Shown in pieces: positions 1 to 7,098 of a stretch of 7,677 bases of DNA. How positions within the stretch are numbered: the first letter of the stretch is position 1; each line of letters begins with the position of its first letter. The notes beneath the pieces are model-generated. The model was not told where the DNA came from. It did no database searches and saw only the letters and a list, made by a program, of their open reading frames with translations. Source of the stretch: CAYVQB01 sp964453985. GTDB taxonomy: Bacteria; Babelota; Babeliae; Babelales; UASB340. The stretch is from contig CAYVQB010000044.1 of assembly GCA_964453985.1 (NCBI GenBank), forward strand, positions 1-7,677, read 5' to 3'. Made by a program: the position numbers and the translations under genes.

Positions 1-47
1 ATCTTATATGTTTAAAATAATTTTAAAATGGGAAAAGCTAAGGCCTC

Positions 48-1883
48 TTATTTACGTCGGAATTTCTTTTCGAGTTCCAACTTATCTATGTTCCAAGTTG
101 TAGGTCTGCCATGAGCACAAATAAATCTATTATTAGTTTGTTGCAGATCTTTTATAACCTGGTTCATTTGTTCAAGAGTTAATGTATCACCAGCCTTGAT
201 TGCAGCTTTACATGCCATATGTGTATGCATATGAGCATTAAGCTTTTTGCGAAATAGATCTTCTTCAAGATGCTCATTTTCTTGTACAAACTCTATAGTT
301 TCAAAGACAAGTTCTTTTAAAGATTGATTTTGAATCTTTGGAGGAGAAGTTTTGATCGCAATTTGATTCTGTCCAAATTGCTCAAGCTCTATGCCTTGAT
401 TAGCAAAGAACTCTTTTTCTTTTAATATAATTTGTAACTCTTGATCAGAGAGATTTAGAATTTCAGGAAATAATAATCGTGTTCCTGCTTTTTTTTCAAA
501 ATTTTTGGAAAACTTTTCATACAAAATTCTTTCGTGTGCTGCGTGTTGATCAATTATAACAAGCTTATCTTCACGCTCTATAAGAATATATGTATTTAAA
601 TATTGCCCTATGATTTTAAAATGTTCTTGAGTATTTATATTTGTGTTTTCTTGCAAGTGGGAAGGTGTTTGGAAATTGTTTTTATTATAGGGTAAATTTT
701 GAAAACTACTTGTAACTTGTGTTATTGGGACTTCTTGTTTTTCAGCGTATTCCAAAGGCTCTAGAGGTGTGAACGTTTGTTTAATTGGTTCTGGAATTTC
801 TTGTAAGCTTTTATCAGGGAAATTGGGCTGTGATGGTTCAGGTGTGAACGTTTGTTTAGTTTCCAGTTGCCTGCTCAAGTGATCCCCAAGACTTTGTGTC
901 ACAAGTTTTTGTAACATAAGTTCAATAGTTGCAGGTTTTGCAAACTTCACTTCTTCTTTTCTAGGGTGCACATTGATATCAACAAGACTATTTTTTAAAT
1001 CTAAAAATAAAAATGCTGCAGGAAATCTGGCCGGAGGCAGAACATTCTGATAGCCCTTTAACAAGGCTTTGCTAAGTTCTTTGTTTTTAATTGCCCGGTT
1101 GTTTGCAAAAAAGAAAATCTGTTGGCGACCATAACGCCAGAAGTTATGATTAGAAATAAAACCAGTAACTTTTACTTTCTCTTTATCCTGCTCAACCTGA
1201 TCTCTTAACACTATTAAATTTTGTGCAAAATTATGTCCCCAGATTTGGCTAGCTCTATCTTTTATGCTAACTACTGCTGGAGCATTCAAAATCAACCTGT
1301 CATCGCGATAAAGTTTAAAATGTATGTCTAGGTTGCTTAAGCAAAAGGCATGGAAAATATTTGAAATTTGGTTCCATTCCGTTTCATCTTGTTTTAAAAA
1401 CTTTTTACGTACAGGAGTATTATAAAAAAGATCTTTAATTATAAGATCTGTGCCCACAGAACAAGCGACTTCTTCTTCTGTTGTAAACTTGCCATTGCTA
1501 TATTCAAGCTTTGTACCCAGATTGCTAGTCTCTTCTTTTGTTACAAGTGTGACTTTGCTCACGGCGCTTATGGTAGCAAGAGCTTCCCCTCTAAACCCAA
1601 AAGAATTGATATTTTCAAGATCATCCAAGCTTTTGATTTTGCTTGTAGCATGAACAGCAAAGCATATCTTTGCGTCATCCTTTGACATGCCATGGCCATT
1701 ATCTTGTATACGGATTAAATCTTGGCCGGCTTTATTTATATAGAGTGTAATTTGTGTGGCTTTTGCATCAATAGAATTTTCTATCGTTTCTTTGACGATA
1801 CTTGCCGGTCGTTCAACAACTTCACCGGCTGCTATTTTGAGCGCCTCTTGAGGTGGTAAAATCTTTATTTTATTCATGTTCAT
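48..1883 (-). CDS. mutL: DNA mismatch repair protein MutL, endonuclease-type
   Basis: MutL is the ATP-dependent matchmaker of mismatch repair that links MutS recognition to strand incision. The 611-residue length is normal for the family. The N-terminal GHKL ATPase shows VERPAS (23-28), the catalytic glutamate E32 in KETIENS, DNGHGM (61-66), GFRGEAL (96-102) and the NVHPRKEEVKF block (304-314). A low-complexity Pro/Gln/Asn linker spans about 340-420. The C-terminal dimerisation domain has the metal-binding endonuclease motif DQHA-x2-E-x4-E at 445-456, ACKAAIKAGD (557-566), CAHGRPT (589-595) and a terminal FxR-like FRR (608-610). All four match the nicking-type MutL found in species without MutH, not the E. 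coli type. The start overlaps the end of the lptA-like gene by 14 nt. A second ATG two codons in (1877) would give an 8-nt overlap and is equally plausible. It is the last gene of a three-gene minus-strand operon. The identity is very secure; the nuclease activity follows from the motifs. Confidence 0.97.
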   Translation of the reverse strand: MNMNKIKILPPQEALKIAAGEVVERPASIVKETIENSIDAKATQITLYINKAGQDLIRIQDNGHGMSKDDAKICFAVHATSKIKSLDDLENINSFGFRGEALATISAVSKVTLVTKEETSNLGTKLEYSNGKFTTEEEVACSVGTDLIIKDLFYNTPVRKKFLKQDETEWNQISNIFHAFCLSNLDIHFKLYRDDRLILNAPAVVSIKDRASQIWGHNFAQNLIVLRDQVEQDKEKVKVTGFISNHNFWRYGRQQIFFFANNRAIKNKELSKALLKGYQNVLPPARFPAAFLFLDLKNSLVDINVHPRKEEVKFAKPATIELMLQKLVTQSLGDHLSRQLETKQTFTPEPSQPNFPDKSLQEIPEPIKQTFTPLEPLEYAEKQEVPITQVTSSFQNLPYNKNNFQTPSHLQENTNINTQEHFKIIGQYLNTYILIEREDKLVIIDQHAAHERILYEKFSKNFEKKAGTRLLFPEILNLSDQELQIILKEKEFFANQGIELEQFGQNQIAIKTSPPKIQNQSLKELVFETIEFVQENEHLEEDLFRKKLNAHMHTHMACKAAIKAGDTLTLEQMNQVIKDLQQTNNRFICAHGRPTTWNIDKLELEKKFRRK

Positions 1884-2502
1884 TCTTATTGTTTAATCTT
1901 TTTTGTTTACTAAGAAAAAGCCTATCAGCTCTTTTTTCTTCTTTAGTCTTAACTTTTTTAAGTAGCCCTTGCTTACCTGCAAGTTCTATCACTGTGCTCA
2001 CAGGCGCTTGAGCGCTGCCTTGTAATGTAATTTCTTCAGTTTCCATATTCAAGATTGCTTGTTGGCATTTTGTTTGAATAGGCAAGTCTTTAGGTGTTAC
2101 TTTCTTTTGTTCTATTGTAACATTACCTTCAAGTTTACAAAGTTTTTGTTCGGGATAAAGTTCGGCGAAATCTGCATTAACAATTTTATTTTGATTTACA
2201 AGATTGACCCGGTTTTTGAAGGTGATTTTTTTTATGACAGATGTCTTGTCGTTAACGTTAGAATTAGTATCTGTTTTAGTTGTATCAATTTCTACTTCTA
2301 ATTCTTGTGATTTGATTGTACTTTCATCAGCGAAAGTAACGTTAACGTTATCAATATACTTAAAGGTAAAATTGTTTTTACTATCTTTATCTTTTCGACA
2401 AACAGCCTTATCACTTGTTATCTCTATTTTAGACAATGGATCAGGTGCTAAGTTTATTTTGTTAAAGAATAATAAAGATAATAAAAGTAATTTTTTTTTC
2501 AT
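1870..2502 (-). CDS. lptA: LptA/OstA-like periplasmic LPS transport protein
   Basis: LptA forms the periplasmic beta-jellyroll bridge that carries LPS from the inner-membrane LptBFGC complex to LptD in the outer membrane. This 210-residue protein starts with a lysine-rich, leucine-rich signal peptide (about 1-19, possible cleavage after NLA). It then shows the OstA-like pattern of alternating short beta strands: IEITSDKAV (26-34), VNVTFADESTIKSQELEVEI (53-72), ITFKNRVNLVN (93-103), IVNADFAELYPEQKLCKLEG (107-126), CQQAILNMETEEITLQG (146-162). The tail (about 182-210) is highly basic and probably disordered, which is unusual for LptA. There is no good Shine-Dalgarno upstream of the ATG. The preceding gene stops only 9 nt before it and in the same frame, so translation is probably coupled. 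Its 3' end overlaps mutL. Family assignment rests on the strand/turn pattern, so the exact role (LptA rather than an LptC- or LptD-N-domain-like protein) is likely but not proven. Confidence 0.78.
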   Translation of the reverse strand: MKKKLLLLSLLFFNKINLAPDPLSKIEITSDKAVCRKDKDSKNNFTFKYIDNVNVTFADESTIKSQELEVEIDTTKTDTNSNVNDKTSVIKKITFKNRVNLVNQNKIVNADFAELYPEQKLCKLEGNVTIEQKKVTPKDLPIQTKCQQAILNMETEEITLQGSAQAPVSTVIELAGKQGLLKKVKTKEEKRADRLFLSKQKRLNNKNEHE

Positions 2503-2511
2503 GAATTTAGT

Positions 2512-3156
2512 CTATAGATACATCCAGTTAACGGCAGCTTCTATTCCAGGCTTATCAAAGTCTTTTATTACATTACCATCTGGATCAATTATTTTTTTAC
2601 AACCATTGGCTACATAATTATACAGACCATGAGGATAGCCTTCTTGTTTATCTTGAGCATAGTCTTCTTGTAAATCGTGGTAGCCTTCTTTTATAGCCTC
2701 TGCTGTGATGGTTGCTCCGTTTGCCATAGTTTGAAGTGCCTGCTTTGTTATACACCATAAAGCTCTGCATATCCATCTGGCTGCAATTCCGGTAATTTGT
2801 TTTAGAATATTTAGAGGGTTAATTAATCCTGTTACTGTGCCAAGAGTTATTATTAAGATAGCTGCTTTACCTATACCGACACTTTTAACTTTGGTGAAAA
2901 AGTTTTTCCAATTAAATTTGGACATGCCTTCGTTATTAGATATTTTTTTGTTTAAATCTAGAACTAACTCTTGCTCTTCTGTTTTTTCTTCTAGGACTTC
3001 AAGCTTTGCTGTTAATTCTTTTATTCGTTTATGCAGTGCTTTTATATTTTTTGTATGAGTAAATCTTTGTTGCTGTCCCGAATTATTAGAGGGAAGCATT
3101 ATTTTTGTTGATGTTAAAGTTAATAGTAATACTAAAAGCATGTAAGAAATTCTCAT
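2512..3156 (-). CDS. Hypothetical exported coiled-coil/membrane protein (214 aa)
   Basis: I do not recognise this family. The protein starts with a signal peptide or anchor (about 1-20, rich in leucine and threonine). A strongly charged, heptad-like helix (about 36-74, Lys/Glu/Leu-rich) probably forms a coiled coil. A short hydrophobic segment at 98-113 (ILIITLGTVTGLI at its core) could cross the membrane. It is followed by an amphipathic helical stretch with two tryptophans and two cysteines (about 118-146). The C-terminal part (about 150-214) is soluble, with two EGY repeats (157-159 and 172-174) and a DPDGN turn (191-195), and ends in WMYL. The start is supported by AGAAGG five bases upstream of the ATG. 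It is the first gene of the set with lptA and mutL, stopping 9 nt before lptA in the same frame. This context suggests an envelope role, but it is all-helical and does not resemble LptC. Real gene: confident; function: unknown. Confidence 0.85.
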   Translation of the reverse strand: MRISYMLLVLLLTLTSTKIMLPSNNSGQQQRFTHTKNIKALHKRIKELTAKLEVLEEKTEEQELVLDLNKKISNNEGMSKFNWKNFFTKVKSVGIGKAAILIITLGTVTGLINPLNILKQITGIAARWICRALWCITKQALQTMANGATITAEAIKEGYHDLQEDYAQDKQEGYPHGLYNYVANGCKKIIDPDGNVIKDFDKPGIEAAVNWMYL

Positions 3157-3161
3157 GAAGA

Positions 3162-3167
3162 CCTTCT
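3162..3167 (-). promoter_or_regulatory. Shine-Dalgarno AGAAGG for the 214-aa gene
   Basis: On the minus strand AGAAGG is followed by five bases (TCTTC) and then the ATG ending at 3156. This is the best ribosome binding site of the three-gene set. It supports 3156 as the first translated codon of the 214-residue protein and independent initiation there. The downstream lptA and mutL starts have no comparable site. Confidence 0.7.
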
Positions 3168-3185
3168 AATGTTTATATAATTGGG

Positions 3186-3231
3186 CGTTCGTTAAAACCC
3201 TTCGAGACGCTTACGCTCCTCAGGGCGAACG
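3186..3231. repeat. GC-rich palindromic repeat-like element, possible bamA terminator
   Basis: A 46-bp island, clearly richer in GC than its AT-rich surroundings, sits in the 160-bp spacer between bamA and the 214-residue gene. Its ends form a perfect 6-bp inverted repeat, CGTTCG (3186-3191) and CGAACG (3226-3231). Inside, CCCT (3198-3201) pairs with AGGG (3222-3225) and GAG (3204-3206) with CTC (3219-3221). Read on the minus strand, the inner hairpin ends in AGGG followed by TTTT (3197-3194), so it could act as a weak rho-independent terminator of bamA. The composition and the TCGA..CCTCAGGGCGAAC core resemble short interspersed palindromes that occur in many copies in some bacterial genomes. 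Only one copy is present here, so membership of a repeat family is an inference. Confidence 0.55.
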
Positions 3232-3316
3232 GCAAATAATAATGTATTTAAAACCTGGATTAAATAAGAATCCTAAAGCATTTAAGAAAAAAATCAAGGT
3301 AATAAAAATATAACTT

Positions 3317-5746
3317 TTACCAGGCGTAGTTCATGCTCAAGTGGAACTCAGAAGGAGACTCGCCAGCCGCCTTGTTTCTGTCTAATTTATAACCCCAATC
3401 GATCTTAGCAGGCATAGGTTTTGTGAGGTTTAAACCAAATCCAACTGAGTGTCTTAAATTAAACTTATCACGCTTAAGGTATCGTTCTTCTCCTGGTTCA
3501 TATTTAGGTGTATCCCAACCAGCACCAGCATCGTAAAAGACGTGACCTTTCATGGAGTAGTCAGGTATAAGAGGGAATACAAGTTCAGCATTAAATTGTA
3601 ATGCATACTTTGCGCCAAGAGGATCATTAGTAACCCAGGCTGGCCCAATGCTACCCCAAACAAAACCCCTAACAGTGCTTTGTCCACCCATATGGAAAAG
3701 TTCTTTGTATGGAATGATTTTTTTCTTTTTTGTTTTTTTAATTGTACCACCAAGAGAAGTTACTGCTCCCAGCTTGCCATGTAATACAAGAACCAGATCG
3801 TCTTCACCAATTAATGCATTGTACCAACTAGTATCAAGTTCAGCTTTGAAGAAACTATATTCTTGGTTGATAAATGGAGGAGCTGTTTTTGTGTTGATCA
3901 TGATTTTGTAACCCTTGTTAGGATATACCTGATGATTTCTTGTATCTTTAATCAGGTCAAGGCCGAGCCAATTCATGGTACCTTCTTGGAATGTGCGATC
4001 CACGATTGGTTGGAAAATTAAAGGGTTAGTTGTTGCATATAGCTTTTGATGGAATCTAATATCTTCAACGCCCAGCTCTAATAATAATTGTAATCGTTTA
4101 TCTATTGATGGGAGTTGGAAGCCAAATGTAATATTACCACCAGTAGTGGTTTCTTTTGGCATTGTATTAACGTTTTTCCATTGCTCATATTCAGCCCACC
4201 TTCTGTAAATGTTAATGCCACCAGAGACATCTGTATCAAAAACACTAGGATCAAAAAAGTGTGCTTGAAGTTTTTGTACGCCGTGTCTATTTGCTTGCGC
4301 CATAAACCCTGTGTCCCAACCAAAGCCCATAAGGTTTTTCTTTTCTAACGTTACAGAACCTTTTAGAGATGGTCTTGGGTTTTGCTGGTCACTACCATAG
4401 TTTACGCCTACTTGAAGACTGCCTGTTTTGGCTTCTTTAACGCTCATTTCAATATTTGCGGAATCGTTAGAAAGTCTGTGGATCTTCCAGTTTACTCCGC
4501 CTCGTTCAAAAAAACTTAAGTATTCAACGTTAGATTTGGATTCGTTAAGTTTCTTTGTTGTGATTAAATCGCCTTCGCTAATATCTATTTGACGACGTAT
4601 AACATTATCTCTTGTTACATTGTTACCAGTAATATTAACTCTGTTGACGTACATTTTATTACCTTTTTCCGAGTGGAATTCTACGTCAACTTCATTTGTT
4701 GTTTCATCAGGTTTTATTTGTGGATATACATCAGCGTAAATATAACCTTTTTGTCCCCATAAGCCTTTTAATCTATTAATAGATTCAACCAGTTTCGATT
4801 GTGAGTATGGTTGGTTTTCTTCTATTTCTATATGCTTTAGTAATTCTTTTTCGGTAAAGATATCATCGCTCATGGCTTGAACTTTACGAACAACAAAACA
4901 ATCACCTTCCTTAATATGAAAAGTAATGGAAATTTCTTTTTCGTTAGGAGAGAATTCTACATCCACATCAGCAACGGTTGCCATCATGTAACCATGATCT
5001 TTATAGAAATATTCTATTCTGTGTTTATCCATTTCTAAGGCATCTGGTTCATATTGGCCTGCACTATCTAGGAAGTCTAAAAGCCAGTCTTCCCGTGTTG
5101 ATATAATGTCTGCAAGTTTTCTTGCTGGCATGTGTTCGTTACCTTTAAAAAATACTCTTTTAATTTTAGATTTTGGTCCTTCTTGGATGTCAAAAAGACC
5201 TTTTGCTTTATCTGGAGATTCTTTATTTGGAATTATTTCTGTTGTGATTTTTGTATTGTGATAATTTTCTTGAGCGTACATTTTTTTAATGTTATCGCTT
5301 ATTCTTTGTAATGCTTCTTCGTCGATAGTTGTAACTTTTTCTAAATTTAAGTCTTCTTTAATTTTTTTTGTATTAATTACTTTATTGCCTTTGAATTCAA
5401 GACTTTCAAGAAGTTTTTTGCCCTCAACAGTTACAAACAAATTTACTTTATTGTCTGAATCTACTTCTTTCTCTAAAACTACTTGCCTGAAATATCCAAG
5501 AGCATAGACATTATGAATAGCCGCAGCACTCTTTGACTCATCATAAGGTTCACCTACCTTATATGGTAGTCTGTTTAAAATTACTTGGCTTCTTATGTGT
5601 TTGTTACCTTCAACTGAGATTTCGTTAACGATAGGGAGTTGTTTTAGTTCAGTTTTCGTTTCATTACTAGGATAAGAAAAACCAAAAACTAAGAAAGAAA
5701 AAACAGATAATAATACTATACTTTTATATCGCACGCACTTGTTCAT
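3317..5746 (-). CDS. bamA: Outer membrane protein assembly factor BamA
   Basis: BamA is the central Omp85 protein that folds and inserts beta-barrel proteins into the outer membrane. The 809-residue length is typical. A signal peptide (about 1-25) is followed by five POTRA domains at roughly 37-110, 111-189, 192-280, 283-360 and 363-438. Each opens with the V-x-x-V/I-x-F/V-x-GN pattern (for example NEISVEGNKHI 41-51, SLEFKGNKVI 115-124, RVFFKGNEHM 197-206, RVNITGNNVT 369-378). The barrel (about 441-809) has DTRN..YPNKGY (601-613), the L6 motif VRGF (692-695) in GGQSTVRGF, FYDAGAG (737-743) and a C-terminal YAW, an aromatic beta-signal-type ending. An unusual lysine cluster (KKTKKKK, 670-676) lies before the L6 region. 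The start is supported by GGAGAG about 6-8 nt upstream (5753-5758). Only 150 nt separate it from the assembly gap, so its promoter or operon partner may be hidden. Its essential partner genes (bamD, skp) are not in the window. Confidence 0.97.
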   Translation of the reverse strand: MNKCVRYKSIVLLSVFSFLVFGFSYPSNETKTELKQLPIVNEISVEGNKHIRSQVILNRLPYKVGEPYDESKSAAAIHNVYALGYFRQVVLEKEVDSDNKVNLFVTVEGKKLLESLEFKGNKVINTKKIKEDLNLEKVTTIDEEALQRISDNIKKMYAQENYHNTKITTEIIPNKESPDKAKGLFDIQEGPKSKIKRVFFKGNEHMPARKLADIISTREDWLLDFLDSAGQYEPDALEMDKHRIEYFYKDHGYMMATVADVDVEFSPNEKEISITFHIKEGDCFVVRKVQAMSDDIFTEKELLKHIEIEENQPYSQSKLVESINRLKGLWGQKGYIYADVYPQIKPDETTNEVDVEFHSEKGNKMYVNRVNITGNNVTRDNVIRRQIDISEGDLITTKKLNESKSNVEYLSFFERGGVNWKIHRLSNDSANIEMSVKEAKTGSLQVGVNYGSDQQNPRPSLKGSVTLEKKNLMGFGWDTGFMAQANRHGVQKLQAHFFDPSVFDTDVSGGINIYRRWAEYEQWKNVNTMPKETTTGGNITFGFQLPSIDKRLQLLLELGVEDIRFHQKLYATTNPLIFQPIVDRTFQEGTMNWLGLDLIKDTRNHQVYPNKGYKIMINTKTAPPFINQEYSFFKAELDTSWYNALIGEDDLVLVLHGKLGAVTSLGGTIKKTKKKKIIPYKELFHMGGQSTVRGFVWGSIGPAWVTNDPLGAKYALQFNAELVFPLIPDYSMKGHVFYDAGAGWDTPKYEPGEERYLKRDKFNLRHSVGFGLNLTKPMPAKIDWGYKLDRNKAAGESPSEFHLSMNYAW

Positions 5747-5752
5747 TTGGTT

Positions 5753-5758
5753 CTCTCC
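5753..5758 (-). promoter_or_regulatory. Shine-Dalgarno GGAGAG for bamA
   Basis: On the minus strand GGAGAG lies six bases before the bamA ATG (5746-5744). The spacing and match are good and fix the start so that a full signal peptide is included. No convincing -35/-10 pair was found between this site and the assembly gap. Confidence 0.65.
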
Positions 5759-5811
5759 GATAGGATCAATTTTAAATTTAATTAATCGTTTCTTTCTCTG
5801 TCTATATGCCT

Positions 5812-5895
5812 TTACAAAAGATGCGGCATTAAGACTTTCACCGAACGATTCTCTTTTTTTACTTTAACAAGACTATACAGGTTTTTAGGATACAA
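5812..5895 (-). other. Possible orphan 3' end of a CDS next to the gap
   Basis: Immediately on the bamA side of the N run one minus-strand frame stays open for 27 codons and ends in TAA at 5812-5814, reading LYPKNLYSLVKVKKENRSV and ending in MPHLL. The other two frames stop after 3 and 11 codons. The sequence could be the true C-terminus of the hydrolase whose 3' part is lost in the gap, or the end of another gene in the gap. The histidine near its end could even supply the catalytic His that the visible hydrolase part lacks. A 27-codon open frame can also arise by chance, so this is only a candidate. Confidence 0.25.
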
Positions 5896-5896
5896 G

Positions 5897-5996
5897 NNNN
5901 NNNNNNNNNNNNNNNNNNNNNNNNNNNNNNNNNNNNNNNNNNNNNNNNNNNNNNNNNNNNNNNNNNNNNNNNNNNNNNNNNNNNNNNNNNNNNNNN
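5897..5996. other. Assembly gap of 100 N
   Basis: Exactly 100 undetermined bases, which is the usual placeholder for a scaffold gap of unknown size. It removes the 3' end of the hydrolase gene and possibly further genes. The frame that continues through the Ns and ends Leu-Val-Ser at 5885 depends on the gap really being 100 bases and should not be taken as the true end of the protein. Confidence 0.98.
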
Positions 5997-7060
5997 CTTA
6001 TAATTGTATAGGTTTTTGTTTGGTCTAAATTTTTGTTTTCTTTTTGAACGTTCCTACCAATCATTATTTTTGCTTGAACAAAATTTGAGTTATCTCTTGT
6101 TGTTTCTAGCCTTTGTTTACTGTAAAGTTTTTTTGTAGATACCCAGTCTGAAGCTTGGACATAATCTTCATCGGAATAAAAATTATAAACTTTTTTGAAT
6201 AGGTCATTGTAGACAAAAGTTTCTGTTTCTGGTTGTATTGGATTGCCAAACATTATTAGTTCATCTATTACAAGGTCTTTATCTGTGGGAATATAGTCAT
6301 ATTTTTTTAGACCGTTTTTGTTGGACGCTTCTTGTTGGGTCGGGAGTTTTTTGATTATTTCTAATGTTTTATATAAGGACTCTCTCTCATCATCTGTTTC
6401 AGATATTTCATCCAAGTCTTTGTCATTAAGATTTAAGATAGTTTTTATAGCTCCAAAGTTCAAAATAAGATTTCCGCCGTGACTATGGCACAGAATACGT
6501 ATTTTGGGTTTTATGCCTAATTTGTGAAATCTTTCTACTTCTTGGCTGACAATATTATAAAAGCGTACAGATTCAAATCTTCTTCTTTGTTGGCTGATAT
6601 AGCCGCTCCAACCTAAGGTATAAAAGTAATTTTTTTCTTTATCTGGACTTATTAGCTCTTGTATAGTGTTATAGGCTTTTATTATTGGATAAGCAGCATG
6701 TTTTTTACTATTTGTTACAGCCAGGTCAAATGATGGTTCTAATTTGATTAGTCCTTTTTGAAGTATTGGTTGGCTGTGATAAAAGTATGGGTCTTTTCTT
6801 GTTTGGCTTACGATTTTTTTATAATCTGTTCCGGGGAGTTCATCCTTTATCACTTTGTAAGTGTCAAAAAAACCTAATAAAGAGTTAAATGTTCCATGAA
6901 CAAAAATTGTAATATATGGTTGGGGTTTTTCTTTGCGTATTATTTTATGCCAAAGATTTGTGAATGGACTATAGAATATGGTTATTACTGGGATTGAAAA
7001 GAGAGCAGATAGTAAAAGCGCAAGAAGAATAATTTTCTTGCGACTTATTTTTCTAGACAT
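5997..7060 (-). CDS. Membrane-anchored alpha/beta hydrolase (lipase-like), 3' end missing
   Basis: The first 354 residues of a putative serine hydrolase are visible; the rest is lost in the assembly gap. A basic N-terminus is followed by one hydrophobic segment (about 9-30), a signal anchor that would place the enzyme outside the cytoplasmic membrane. Strand ITIFVHGT with oxyanion-type HG at 55-56 and nucleophile elbow CHSHGG at 191-196 (Ser193) match the alpha/beta-hydrolase fold. The first glycine of GxSxG is replaced by Cys. ELIMFGNPI (267-275) followed by YNFYSDED (292-299) is where lipase-like members carry the catalytic acid, so Asp297 or Asp299 is the candidate. A catalytic His is not yet visible and would lie in the missing part. 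Substrate is unknown; lipid or ester cleavage is a guess from fold alone. I chose the ATG at 7060 because GGAG lies six bases before it; the ATG at 7072 overlaps that site and has none of its own. The gene has its own promoter and is divergent from the 7231 gene. Confidence 0.85.
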
Positions 7061-7066
7061 GTTTTT

Positions 7067-7070
7067 CTCC
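7067..7070 (-). promoter_or_regulatory. Shine-Dalgarno GGAG deciding the hydrolase start
   Basis: On the minus strand the sequence reads ATGGAGAAAAACATG. The GGAG sits six bases before the second ATG (7060) and overlaps the first ATG (7072-7070). Upstream of the first ATG there is only A/T sequence. The second ATG is therefore the better start, giving MSRKISRKK as the N-terminus. Confidence 0.65.
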
Positions 7071-7098
7071 ATATTTTTTAATAATATTTAATAATAAA

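Noticed and set aside
2251..2350. GTTAACGTTA occurring twice, 90 bp apart (2251-2260 and 2341-2350), as operator sites
   Set aside because: Both lie inside the lptA-like coding region and encode Asn-Val-Asn in an Asn-rich protein; codon coincidence explains them.
2204..2617. 137-codon plus-strand open frame opposite lptA
   Set aside because: It lies antisense to the lptA-like gene and its junction, has no ribosome binding site and reads as the complement of AT-rich coding sequence.
2586..2626. DPDGN turn (residues 191-195) of the 214-residue protein as an EF-hand calcium loop
   Set aside because: Only part of the DxDxDG...E loop is present and there are no flanking EF helices of the usual form.
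2512..3156. The 214-residue protein as LptC, because it precedes lptA
   Set aside because: LptC is a short anchor followed by a beta-jellyroll. This protein is predicted helical with a coiled coil and an internal hydrophobic segment.
3171..3180. TTATATAAAC as a -10 box for the 214-residue gene
   Set aside because: Transcription would start inside or after the Shine-Dalgarno site, leaving no usable leader, and no -35 fits.
5885..5896. Leu-Val-Ser-stop as the C-terminus of the hydrolase
   Set aside because: It is joined only through 100 placeholder Ns whose real length is unknown.
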